Positions 42,400 through 53,507 of a stretch of DNA of 64,000 nt are shown piece by piece; within the stretch, counting starts at the first letter, position 1, and each line of letters opens with the position of its first letter. Under the pieces are notes generated by a model. It saw only the letters and a program-made list of their open reading frames with translations. It made no database searches and was not told where the DNA came from. Both the position numbers and the translations under genes were made by a program. Origin of the DNA: Tribonema minus (taxonomy: Eukaryota > Sar > Xanthophyceae > Tribonematales > Tribonemataceae); contig JAFCMP010000065.1 of the NCBI GenBank assembly GCA_017506865.1, positions 186,001 through 250,000 of the forward strand, read 5' to 3'.

Positions 42400-44820
42400 A
42401 TAAAATGTACCTCAGCCATGCAGTTGTGGGGCAGCGGAGGCGCTTTGATGACGCCGGTGCACTCAACTGTGGCACACGGCACTGACACTGGCGTACTAGG
42501 ACACTACAACAACTATACAGCATGCGCGCACACACACACACACACATACACACCAAACAGTCACTTGAGGAATCCTCTCATCCTCAGTTGATCATATGCA
42601 CATGCAAAACGGCAATTAATCACAGCAGCAAAGCAGCAGGTGAAGGAGAGAGCCAAAGCCACTGGGGTTGTGCTGCGAAATGAAACATGTGGTAAGCGCA
42701 TTCATTTAAAAAAGGAAATTAGCTGCGAAACCGCAGTTGGTTGCGATGTACACTACGCTCCTCACCAAACAGAAAGTGACTGTTGGGGGGGGGGGGGGGG
42801 GGGAGGGAAGGGCGGAGGACTCCTCTTGACTCTGCTACCTATTAAAAGTATAGTGCGCCGTAGCGGCACGGCCGCACTGCTCCGCCCCGCGACAGAGGTC
42901 CCCCCCCCCCCCCCTGGCCGTAGCCCTGCGCGCATCACCATCGCGGCAGCAGCAGCAGCAGCAGCGCCTCTTGCTCACCCGCAGCGCAGGCAATGAATGA
43001 CTCATGAGTAGAACGCAAATGGGTGATCAAGCCCAGCCGTGCGTTGGATCTGTAGAAGAGGAAACGAAGTCAGTGAAGACTGGTCCTGCACAGGTGCAAC
43101 GAGGACTGAGTCTAGTGACAAAAGAGCAAGCAGATGAGCAGGCAGGTCGAACTCATTCAATATGAATGCGAGTGGATAAGCAAGTCAGAAGGCCATAGGA
43201 GCCTTGTAGCTGCGGATCTGCCGTCAAAGAAATGTGATGCACCTGCATGGGCGCAGTAGATGTAGGGTCAGAGAGTAAGTGGGTGAACAGGTGGAATATA
43301 CAAAGATGAGTAGGAGCGGGCAAGTGGTCAGCAGGTAGCAAGAGACTTGGACAGTTCTGTGAAGGTGCTCATCGTACTGAGGTTGACAGTATGCAAGTAA
43401 TCAAGCAGGCTTGCATAATCAAGCAGGTTTTGGACAGTTCTGTGAAGGTGCTGATCGTACTGAGTTTGACAGTATGCAAGTAATCAAGCAGGTTGTATGT
43501 ACTCTCAGATTAAATGCATAAAAATAGGCAAGCAAGTTAGTGGCTCACAGAAACTTCCATATGTACGCGTGATCTGTGCCTCTGTTGCTGCACATATGCA
43601 GTAAGATTGGGTCAAGGAGTACATGGTGAGTGATCAGGCAATATGATCAGTGCTCTTTCTGGGCAATCATATGTGGCAAAGAAAATTAAAAGGCGCGCCT
43701 CGGCAACCAACGTCCCTGCACAGGAAGAAGGGGGGGTGGGGGGGGTGGGGCACCTCTCGTGTCTGCAGTGTGGTCATAGAGCGCATCCTTGACCTGAGAC
43801 AAACTGCATGTGGCTCCGGCTGCACTGTCAAATAACGCGTCATGTTATAGTCTGGCTTAGTTTGACACCAATCTCTGTGTCAAGCCCCCACACCACGCCA
43901 AGGTGCAGACCAATCGCAGGGGAACTACACGAAAGCTACGTAAACTGTTCATCACGAATACACGAAAGCTACGTAAACTGTTCGTCAAGAATATAGGTGC
44001 TCGCAGTTGCTCAAAAGTAGGATTGGGCTAAGTTTAAGTCTTCAGTAGCACTAATGTGCATTCTGGCAACTGTTTTGTGAGCATTGATGTGTGCGGTTTG
44101 CGTAGTGTAAGTTCAGCATTTGGTAAGTTAGATGTAGGTAGAGCGGACTGATACTGGTACTGTTGCAATCGCAACATGAATGTGAAGGCATTTGGATGTG
44201 AGGGACGGCCCTGGAAGGCAGGGGGCGGCGGCTCCCCAAGCTCCCAGAAAAGGACACGCACGCATTGTGCCCTCCCACGATCCAGGTCTGCTTTCATGGT
44301 CGTGAGCCACCGACAGTACCCCAAGGAAGTCCTAGAGGCAAACACTGCGTGGCAGTACAGGGTGTGCTGCGCAGCGTGGTGCCGTGCGTTCACTGACCTA
44401 GGGAAGCCTCCCGCACAGCCGCGACGCCACAATCACCAAGGCCAGGCATGAACAAATGCCTGGTCTTCACATCCAAATGCCTAGCGCGTGACACAGAGCA
44501 TAACCATAAGCACTGCATCGCATTGCATGATTCCTTGGCATGAGGAGGGCTGCAGTTTGGCCATAACTCCTGCCTGCAGCACAAAGCTAACACATCTCTA
44601 TCAGCAAGCTTTTTCTTCCTGCGCAGCGTGTACCGTGAGGCGCAGTATCACGGCAGCCAGAAGTTTGTGTGATGCTGCAGTCAAAAGTCGCGGTAGTATC
44701 ACAAGCAGCTGTGGTGTCACGAGCAGCTGTATCATGATCATACTGAAAACAGTTTATGTTTTCAGTACAAACAAACACATGACCGCTGATCACACCAGCC
44801 GCAAGCTTGCTGCATGAGTA

Positions 44821-44846
44821 TTATGGTCATGTCGATGTGACCATAA
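44821..44846. other. Perfect 9-bp inverted repeat (hairpin)
   Basis: TTATGGTCA at 44821-44829 and TGACCATAA at 44838-44846 with an 8-base loop. It lies about 20 bp before the small dispersed repeat within copy B and could mark an insertion end. Confidence 0.7.
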
Positions 44847-44865
44847 TCAACTTATATGAAAACGA

Positions 44866-44995
44866 ATCAAAAGATCGTAGAGCTCTAAGTGACAAGAGAT
44901 GGTTAGCCGCAAGTGCCTTCCACCAATCACCATTGTCGCCGCTGCTGCAGCAACTGGCCACGAGCCAACAGTGCCACCATATCCACTTAGTCAAC
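44866..44995 (+). repeat. Dispersed repeat nested in copy B
   Basis: Second copy of the ~130-bp sequence also found in FNT intron 6 (13438-13570). It is absent at the equivalent place of copy A, near 39815, so it inserted after the two large repeats separated, or copy A lost it. Confidence 0.7.
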
Positions 44996-46179
44996 TTATG
45001 CTACCTGTGCAAGGAATCTTGGCACCTTGTTAACGTAAGCGAGACTGCTGACACGAATGTCAACAATCTACCAGGAGTGGTATATCGCGTCTGCATTGGC
45101 GGGTTTGCCGCACGAGCGCAGATGCTCGTCTGCTGCCGCAGTGGGGTGCGTGTGACAGAGACAGTCAACACTGATGCACCTGCGACAACTGCTAGAGCAG
45201 GCTGTATGCTGCCACACTTGTTCTGGCTCTGATGCAGCACCATCTTGACAATGCCGCGCAGTCAGGAGTACAAGCTTGCCGACGAGATCCGCACACATAG
45301 CGCCGCAGACGGGTGAATACTCTTGCCTGGATCGCGCCTAGAATCACGACAGACGGTGGCAGATGCCGATAGTGAAGCTTGCATTTGTTTACCTGCAGAG
45401 CCCAGGCCGGGCGCCCGCTGTGGCAGACGCGATGGTACCTCCAAGCTTATCGCTCCGCCGACGCTGGGACAGGGAACCCAGCTGACACCTCCGAGCGCAC
45501 GCCACGCCTAGAACGCCAGGGGTGATCTGGAAACGGCAGCACGTGATCACGCGTGCTTCCGAGAGAGGCGGAAGGGTACCGCCACTGCAACCATTGCTGC
45601 TTGTGGTTGCCGCCAGCATCACCTCCGGGTGCGGTGCGCCATGGATGGCAGGCTTCTTGCAGCGCCCTGCACACGCACCAGGCCTCGCCCGCGCGCAGCA
45701 GCGGGCGAGTTGGACCTTGAATAGGAAAGGGAAGGGAGCCCAACATCCTCCAAGGCCTCCTGGCTATTTCACTTTAGGCCATCCGTGCGCTCTCTGGAGT
45801 GAGCAACCTCCCCGAACGAACGAAACATTCACATCGTATTGTTTTAATATGTTTTTTAATTTCACCTGTGAATATTGTGAATTAACCTCCCCCCCGCCCC
45901 CCCATGTTTGTACTCCTGCGAACAGCCTGCGAACACAGAAGTCATTGTGGCCAGAAGGGTGCCGCTTCCACACCCTGCAGACCTGCCTACCACCTTGAGG
46001 ATGCCCTAGGATAATCCTAGGGTTGCAGTAAAGTTGGAGTGTCACATGAAATTGAGTGTCACCATGACGCGCCCCTCCCAAGGCCTTCCCCCTAGTTGAC
46101 CTTTGGGAGGTATGTACATGGGAGTCCCAGGGGACAACGTGAAGCCATCATTGACACCGGCTAGGGCCTGACGTGGACC

Positions 46180-46658
46180 CGTGATGACGCGCTCGCCAAT
46201 ATCAACCTGACTGACGGCGCCGCCACGGTCATCAATGATTACGCGCCAGTGCTCGGCGAGGCGACACAAGGTGGCATGCCGACGCGCAATGCCATAGAGC
46301 GTGCAAGGTTGACGTTAAAGTGTCACAGCTCGGAGAACAGGCGCGCGCGAGAAAGGGCGCAAGCTGCCGGACCTGTCTGAGTGTGTTGCCATCACCTTGA
46401 TGCTGGTGGAGCGCGGCCTGGCGCCGTTCTGCAAGCAGCAATACCGCCTTTCCAACGTGCCACGGTTCGACTTAAAGCACTGGCAGATGCGCACTGTGCT
46501 AGACAGCATGGTGCGCACAGCCGCGCTGCGCGAGCAAGAAAGCGCAGCCTTTCGGCGTGACCCCTTGTACAGGAGATCTGCGGCAGGCTATCGCAGGCAT
46601 ACTGCGAGGTCTGGAGCGCGACGCTTTCTGGCAAATCAGCATGATGAAGGATCAATAG
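46180..46658 (+). pseudogene. Degenerate reading frame, unknown family
   Basis: A protein-like stretch runs through three frames. One piece reads DDALANINLTDGAATVINDY from 46180. After a frame change near 46345 comes KLPDLSECVAITLMLVERGL...KHWQMRTVLDSMVRTAALRE. After another change near 46573 comes DLRQAIAGILRGLERDAFWQ, ending at TAG 46656-46658. The amino-acid composition is protein-like in each piece, but no family is recognised. Either a decayed transposon or host gene, or exons I could not join. Confidence 0.35.
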
Positions 46659-47454
46659 TGGTATGGAGGCGTCCGCCCCCTTTCTGTGCCAGCGGTGGCG
46701 CAGGCGGCGGCGGCGGTGGCCGGGGGCGGGGCAACGGGGGCTGTCGTCGCGGCAGACGTCTTAGCGGCAGCAGTGCGGCAGTGTGGAGCACGCGGAGGCG
46801 GCGGCCGCGGTCGTGGGGATGGACGCGGCGAAGCGCGCCGCAAGCGCGGCCGCCGAAGGAGCGTGGCGGGCGCGGCGCCGACAGGCGTGTGGACACGCCG
46901 CCATGTTATTGAATGCCACGCTGTGGCACGCAGCGGCGCCCAACACCAGAAAACTATATATACTATACTAGTAGTATACTGGGGCGCAGCATCCAGCCGT
47001 AACCCCGTCTGTGCCTGTCCCACATAAGCCCCTGAGGACCAATTGGTGGCAGAGAATCGCCGCTGCTTATAACGGCGGAACAGGCGAGCCTACATGCGTG
47101 CAGACGTGTGCCTGCAGGCCATGAGCAACACCGCTGTGGTACAGGACGGCATTCCCGCCTCGGGCACGGGCCCTGGCGGACATCTGGCACATGACGCAGG
47201 ACACGACGCTCCACTGTGACTCTGCTGCGGCTGCAACTGTAAGGATCCTACATGCCAAGAGAGCAGCGCTACATTCACCTGCATATAAACACTGACTCAG
47301 GCAGCTGCTAGGAGCCTCAGGTGCCAGTGGCGCGGAGCGGTATGAGGCTGGCTCCGTAGTAGTTACTGTAGTAGTAGTAACTACTAGTGGTACTAGTAGT
47401 AGTAGCAGGTGGTGCAGCATGACAAAGCATATATTAGTGATACTCGTAAGAGTA

Positions 47455-47705
47455 CAATTTTCATTAATTCTTGACTCAGGGCGCAAAAAAGCCCAGATGA
47501 ATGGCATCTAACTTGAAGCTTGCTGTACGGAATCTACATGTCGTTTGACAGTCTGAAATTGTCTCAATGACAATCACTCAGAGGCTCAAACGTCGCCGCC
47601 GCCAAATGGCACCTCGAGATCCTCCCCTACGTCCTCCTCCATGTGCCCCCCCCCCCTGGATTCTGCCATGTGTGTCATGACACGGCCAGACTACTAGTAG
47701 GACCA
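47455..47705 (-). mobile_element. 5'-truncated LINE-like retrotransposon 3' end (copy 1)
   Basis: On the minus strand the sequence encodes the tail SGRVMTHMAES...GHMEEDVGED..VPFGGGDV* followed by a 3' UTR ending in ggcttttttgcgccctgagt and attaatgaaaa. The same tail and UTR are found at 54382-54822 and 62035-62265. Copies share the 3' end and differ in 5' extent, the pattern of target-primed reverse transcription. Confidence 0.6.
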
Positions 47706-47929
47706 GCGTGGGGGCGGGCGCGCATCAGGTCGGAAGCTGCTCGCCGGCACCACGCTGTTCAAGATTACCGACATGACGCCATTTCATCGAACAGCATCCA
47801 CGATTATCATACAGGTCGAGCAACTGCGGCTCGGCAGTGTTATGAGCACTGTACACTGCGCCAGTGCTGCCAGTGTCCATCTTCAAGTCGTAGGCTGTGG
47901 AGAAGCATGCGTGCAACTTCATGCCACGA

Positions 47930-48580
47930 AGTTGCTGCAGCTCGGCAAGGGCAGTGGCGCACGCGCGGCGTGCGACCGTGACGGCAGCGCTACGGCAGTG
48001 CTGCAGCTCTGTGAAGGCAGCGGCGCACGCGCGGCGCGCGATGGCAGCGCTGCGGCGGCACTCAACAAAAGGTGGTGACGCACGTCCCGGTGCAGTGCGC
48101 GGAGCCTCAGGCAGCGCTGCGGCGGTGCCGTCGCTTGGCAACGGTGGCGGCGCACATACGGCACCCAGAGGCTGCGCCGCACTGGCAGCGCTCGGCGAGA
48201 GCAGCGCCTCACGTGCAGCGCGCGGTGGCAGCGCTGCGGTGGCGCCTTACCCCGGCGAGGGCATCTTTAAGTTATTCAGCGCATGCGCAGCGCGTGACGG
48301 CAGCGGCGCACGTGCGGCGCAGGACGGTAGTGGCGTACGCGCACCGGCGGCGCATGACGTAGCGCCGCCGTGGCGCCGCAGCTCAGCTCAGCGAGGGCAG
48401 CGACACACGCGCGATGCACAGAGGCAGCGCGGCAGCGGCGCCGCAGCTCAGCGAGGGCAGCGGGACCTCACGCGCGGCCGCAGCGCGCGACAGCAGCGCT
48501 GCGGCAGCGCTGCAGCCCAACGAGGGCAGCGGCACACACGCACCGTGCGGCGGCAGGTGGCAGGCTGATGCTTGAGCACC
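47930..48580. repeat. GC-rich minisatellite, unit about 57-66 bp
   Basis: Imperfect units built on ggcagcgctgcggcagtgct, gaaggcagcggcgcacgcgc and (later) cagctcagcgagggcagcg, at least nine units. An Ala/Arg-rich open frame crosses it, but this follows from the repeat composition. Confidence 0.7.
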
Positions 48581-48689
48581 GCGGCGGCGCCACAGCTTTA
48601 CGATGCCGGCAGCGGCGCACATCTTGCTGCAAGCCAACAGGCTGAGCTGAGCTGGGTTTTGGTGCGGCAGCGCGAGTTGGCGGCGGCGT

Positions 48690-49125
48690 AGTACGCGCTG
48701 CGCTCAGCTGGCGATTGAATCGTGGCTACAGTGGTTCCAGATGTATACAAGCCGCTTGAAGCAGTTGAGGATCGCGAGCTGACGCGCGACATTGTGAGGC
48801 GCGCGGTCGCAGCAGGTCAGCTTTGCTCATTCATTATAGGTAGTCGGCGCTCAAGCGTGGCCGCATGTAAGACTACTTAGGGATGGCGAGCTTGCACACG
48901 ACATCATGCGGCGCGTGGTAGGCAGCAGGTCAGCGCTTGCAACATTGCTCAGCTGTTGTAGCTATTCAGCGCTCAACCGTGGCCGCAGCGGTCCCGGGTG
49001 TACTTGTGCAAACAAGTACTCGAGGATTGCGAGCTGACGCACAGTTTGTGAGACGCACGCGGTCGCAGCAGCTTAGCAATCAGGTTTTGCAGCAGTGCTC
49101 AGCTGTTGCAGCAACGCTCAGTCGA
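48690..49125. repeat. Three-unit tandem repeat, about 130-150 bp per unit
   Basis: Units start near 48695, 48845 and 48965 and share cgctcaascgtggcc, gaggatygcgagctgacgc and cgcggtcgcagcag-type blocks. Strongly diverged. Reading frames cross it only partially. Confidence 0.6.
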
Positions 49126-51604
49126 GGTTGCAGCGGCTCCGGCTGCACATAATCAAAGCGTCCGAGCGCATCAGCAGGCACTTACGGTAGCGCGGGTCAG
49201 CGCTGGGTTTTGCAGCAGTGCGCAACCGAATCTCCACTTGCAAAGACGAAGCGCGACCCGCCAGCTTCAAAGTTTAATCGTACTACTGCTGCCCCTAACC
49301 CCCCTTACCCCAACCCCAAGTTACCCAAAGCGCACGCTCGCGTGCTCTGTAACCAAGCATCCACATCACCTCCCCTCCCCCCCCCCTAACAAATTGCATC
49401 TCAGGTTACAAGGCGCTCGTGCTGAAAATAGACAATTCGGCAGCGACAGGCCCTCTGGCAACTCCATGAAGCCATTGTGCACGTCGGCCTCGCGGTAGCC
49501 GAACCGCAACTGTCCTACTATGTACAATTGCAACGCGGCGGAGGCAGGTGACGCCACCGCCATCATTGATGTGGGTACGCCAATTGCATCATGATTACCA
49601 ACAGGCAAGTATGGAGTTCAATTGAAAAGCACCTTTCGGGAGTCCTGGGAGGGATGAAGTTGGAGACTTTGCGATCGAATGAGCCCAGCTGCCACTGGCA
49701 TCTTTGTGCGCGATTGCTACAGAAGCGCGAGCGCTAACGGCAGCAGCGGCACCTCAAGCCAGATGACACAGCCCGCATCACCATCAATCATGCACAGCGC
49801 GCATGCCATTGTGCATATGCAGATGCTGGTCTTAATTCTGCTGACGCTTGACGATTCAATGTCTTTGTTGGTCTCTGGCATGGACACTTGCTAGTATCTC
49901 ATGATGCCGCATGCACAGGGCAGCAGGCGGAGGGTACATTCGCACTTGCCAATGCCATGTGGTGCGTGCCCCGCAAGGACGTTGTTAGCTCTAAGAATGC
50001 ACGGATGCAAAGGATGGCAACAAATCTGTGACGATATGCACTCTAGTATACTATGTAGTACTAATGTACTCCAGCTACTGGGCACAAACACCTGAAACAG
50101 ACTGAGTCGTTGACCGCTGTCAACATTTAAACCCCTCTCGCAGAGAGCAGAATGGCGAAGTTGATGGTACGCATGGCTGTATATTGAGCATGCAGCTGCT
50201 AAAACTAAGTGCTGCAGATTGCTTAATCGCAGACTGCTAGAGCCTGAGGCAAGCAGGATGGCAACAGCAGCTCCGTGACTGAACGCATTAGTAACTTAAA
50301 GTTAGCCCCCCCCCCCCCCCCCTCGGCCCCTTGGTGGGTTCTGCTGGAAACCGAGTATTTGCATTACTACACAAACGCGTGCACTATGGCCCTCCCAAAA
50401 TTCCAAGTGTGGAAACCTGTGCTCCGCGCTGTACGCTAGAGCTGCGGGGCACTGCGGTCCTGCGTGAAGCGCAGGTTTGCTTCAGCCTCTGCGGATGCAA
50501 ATTTGTCTCGGCGTTCGGAGAACTTGGCTTTGCGAGCACCACAATTCGATCAGTATATATTGCAGCGAATTGTCCCGAGGCTAAATCCAGCTGATACCTT
50601 CACTCATGTAAGGCCTTGGACCCACGTACTCTTCCCATCTCAAATGCAACTAACTATCAGTGATCGTTGTCTGACTTTCTTGGGATGGGTAGATGCCGCA
50701 TCACGCTGCCAGTAGGTGCCTACAGTACACACCATGATGATCCACACACGTCGCACAAACTGAGCTTGTGCTGACAGCATTCTGCGCCCCCACACAATGG
50801 CATGTGCACACCTGCCCTCCTGCTAGTAGTACCCCCCCCTGCACGAGCCCGCCATCCGCAGCTGAGCAACTTGAAGGGGAGTCCAGAATATCGCTCGCTG
50901 CTTTTGGGCAAATCGCCCAGCAACTGCCAGTGATGAGCATTAATTCGTGCAGCGGCGGGTGCGGCGCGGGGTCATTTCTTGCACCCCCGCATTTCTGCTG
51001 GTGCTATGGATCATCGGCCCCCGGGTCCAACCCCTGTAATTGCTCCCAAGTTCAAGCCCCATGTGGAGCGTCACCTTATCAGCCCCCATCTGTTATTACA
51101 CACTTCCCTCGTCTCTGCCCCCAGCCACAGCAAGCACTGCTGTTGTGGCTCCCACCACCACCAATCAACCAGCGTCGGTCTTTCTGCTGCTCTGTTGTTT
51201 GACAGCGTCCCCCATTCTTGTCACTGGCCGAAGAGGCCACCATCATGCAAAGCTCTTGTGACGCAGCACGGACTAGTAGGTCCAAGTTGCGGCATAGTTT
51301 GTCAGCCCTATAACAACTGAATACGGGACGTCCGGCTTCCTGTGGGGCCTTCGTACATACAAGTGTCTGAGTATATATATTTCTATACGTTCTATATACT
51401 GACTCTCGCACTAGCCTTGTAGTTGTGACTCTAAAACGCTACGGCTACGCCCGCCTATTTGAGTTCAACTGATGCATGGTGGAGGGAATGCTTACATTAT
51501 GACAGCTGGTTTGTAAGTAAAATGAAGCTAGCTTGGAAGCTGAAAGTAAGAGGTAGGGGTCGACCAGTCAATACATATACTTCAGAAGTATATACTATCG
51601 TTGA
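49126..51604. other. Intergenic stretch, fragments only
   Basis: 2.5 kb without a supportable gene. A plus frame at 50464-50715 (with LRAPQFDQYILQRIVPRL) and a minus frame at 49366-49608 look protein-like but have no start, partner exon or family. A poly-C run sits at 50307-50322. A 17-bp palindrome TATACTTCAGAAGTATA is at 51576-51592. Confidence 0.4.
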
Positions 51605-51780
51605 AACAAGGCCTCTCTGGGCCAGCAGAACTGCGCTGTGCAAGCAGCAGTACACCACACACCACCAGATCCATGCAAGAGTGGTCATTGTGCAAGTGCA
51701 GACAAGACAGGTGATGCTCCCACTTGTCACTGCTCAGCAAGCCCGAAGCACAGGGCACACAGAATGCTACCGCACACCGC
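51605..51780 (+). repeat. Direct repeat flank 1 (about 175 bp)
   Basis: Begins caaggcctctctgggccagc and runs through ctgcgctgtgcaagcagcag to gggcacacagaatgctaccg. It matches 52811-52990 closely in the same orientation. The pair brackets about 1 kb containing the 39-42 bp minisatellite. Confidence 0.85.
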
Positions 51781-52079
51781 CCCGGGGCCCCGGCTCCTAG
51801 CGAGTCGCGTCGGATCAGCGAGGTGGCATAGGGGACGCTCAACCAGCTATCATGCCAATGGCCTGAATGCGCCTATGCTGGGCTGCTAGCATGCAAGCGG
51901 AAACTGGCCAGTACAGGGCTTGTAGCATGTCCGTTCTGAGAACACCCACACCAGCCAGCTGTCACTACCAAGCCCGACGTCACTGCCACTTAGACTAAAG
52001 CCGCGGTCAGCGGCAACTTGAAAAACGTATGGGCAGTGTGCATGCAGTCGCAAAAACTCAAGTGCAACAGCGCGTAAGC

Positions 52080-52660
52080 TGCGCCGCCGCCTGCTGCGTG
52101 CACAGCGATGCATAGGCACGCCGCCGGTGGCGGCAGCGCCGCGTGTGCGCATTGCCGCCTGCCAAAAGAGCGTAGGCATACGCCGCAAGCTGCAGCGCCG
52201 CCCGCCAAGCAGGCGCCCGCCGCATCCGCAGCGCCGCCCGCCAAATGTGTTTCTGAACTTTGTAGGCGCGCGCCGCCAGCGCGACGCGGCTTGCCAAAAG
52301 AGCGTAGGCAGACGCCGCAAACTGCAGCGCCGGCCGCCAAAAGAGCGCAGGCGCCCACCGCGTCCGCAGCGCCGCACGTCAAAAGAGCGTAAGCGCGCGC
52401 CGCGTCTGCAGCGCCGCCTGCCAAAGGAGCGCAGGCGCGCCAGGCGACCGCAGTGCGGCCCACCAAGTGAGCGTAGGCGTACGCCACGTCCGTAAGCGCC
52501 GCCCGCCAAGTGAGCGTAGGCATACGCCGCAAGCTGCAGCGCCGCCCGCCAAAGGAGCGCAGGCGCGCCGCGACCGCAGCGCCGCCCGCCAAGTGAGCGT
52601 AGGCGCGCGCCGCCAGTTCGCCGCCGCCCGCCAAAGAGCATAGGCATGCGCCGCGAGCCG
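52080..52660. repeat. GC-rich minisatellite, unit 39-42 bp, at least 12 copies
   Basis: Units contain cgccgcccgccaa(a/g)(a/t)gagcgyaggc. Successive starts at 52500, 52542, 52581 and 52620 show the 39-42 bp period. Because the units are multiples of three, both strands carry long open frames with a 13-14 residue periodic peptide. I regard these as by-products. Confidence 0.85.
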
Positions 52661-52810
52661 TGACCAATGTTGCAACAAGGCCTCTCTGTCGTAGCCGCGG
52701 CTATGCTGTCGCACCCGGATGTTCAGGTGCTTTTCCAACGATGGTCGTTTCGATCGCCGGGTTCGGGGTGGTGGTGGGGCAGTGGTGGTTGTCGTAGGCG
52801 TCAGACTCCT

Positions 52811-52990
52811 CCAATGTTGACACAAGGCTTCTCTGGGCCAGCAGAACTGCGCTGTGCAAGCAGCAGTACACCACAAACCATCGGATCCATGCAAGAGTGG
52901 TCATTGTGCAAGTACAGACAAGACAGGTGACGCTCCCACTTGTCACTGCCCAGCAAGCCCTAAGCATAGGGCACACAAAATGCTACCACA
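52811..52990 (+). repeat. Direct repeat flank 2 (about 175 bp)
   Basis: Second copy of the 51605-51780 sequence (caaggcttctctgggccagc ... gggcacacaaaatgctacca). A third, short relative (caaggcctctctg) occurs at 52677. Confidence 0.85.
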
Positions 52991-53507
52991 CTATAGAGTA
53001 AACCAATTAATTGTGATAAAAGTGAAGACCCATGAATGCCTAGCACGCAGTAGTACTTGTGAAAAAAGTCACTTAGTCTAATACATTGACTATAGAAGTA
53101 GTTGAAACACTGTAACCAGTAGAACGTTCTGTTTTTTGTTGTTGTCTGGGCTGTAAACAGATAGTGAGCACACCCAGATCGTCAATGGGTTTTCTAATCT
53201 AAACTGCTTTCAGACAGTGAGCACACTCAAGTCGTTGATGGAGATTTGCATTGACATGCCACCGGGGCGTTGGATGGAATCATGAAGCACGTGCGCCATC
53301 GCAGCAACTTCGACGTCATTGTTACAGTGATTTTTACTCACAACTCGGTTGAGCTACGCTACACATAATCGATGTAGCAAAGAGAAATCCACAAGCTGAG
53401 AACTCAGAGCCCTAGTCTCAAACCCTAATGACTTAATTAGTAGCCGCCGGCGTCAACGGCTTTTTGCATTGAGGCTCGCACACACTTGCTTTGCCCGCAA
53501 GGGTAGC
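52991..53507. other. Spacer upstream of the Gln-rich protein gene
   Basis: About 0.5 kb, AT-richer than its surroundings, presumably promoter and 5' UTR of the following plus-strand gene. It holds two copies of agacagtgagcacac-like sequence (about 53160 and 53214). No core element identified. Confidence 0.35.

Larger units (their letters stand above)
42400..45805 (+). mobile_element. Large direct repeat, copy B (about 3.4 kb, non-coding)
   Basis: Counterpart of copy A, diverged by many substitutions and small indels. It carries an additional dispersed repeat (44866-44995) not present in copy A. The right ends of the two copies stop matching after ggccatccgtgcgctc (40646 / 45780). Confidence 0.75.

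Noticed and set aside
51886-52647. Long minus frame with periodic LRSFGGRRC-like peptide
   Set aside because: Arises from a minisatellite whose unit is a multiple of three; both strands are open, so no evidence of selection.
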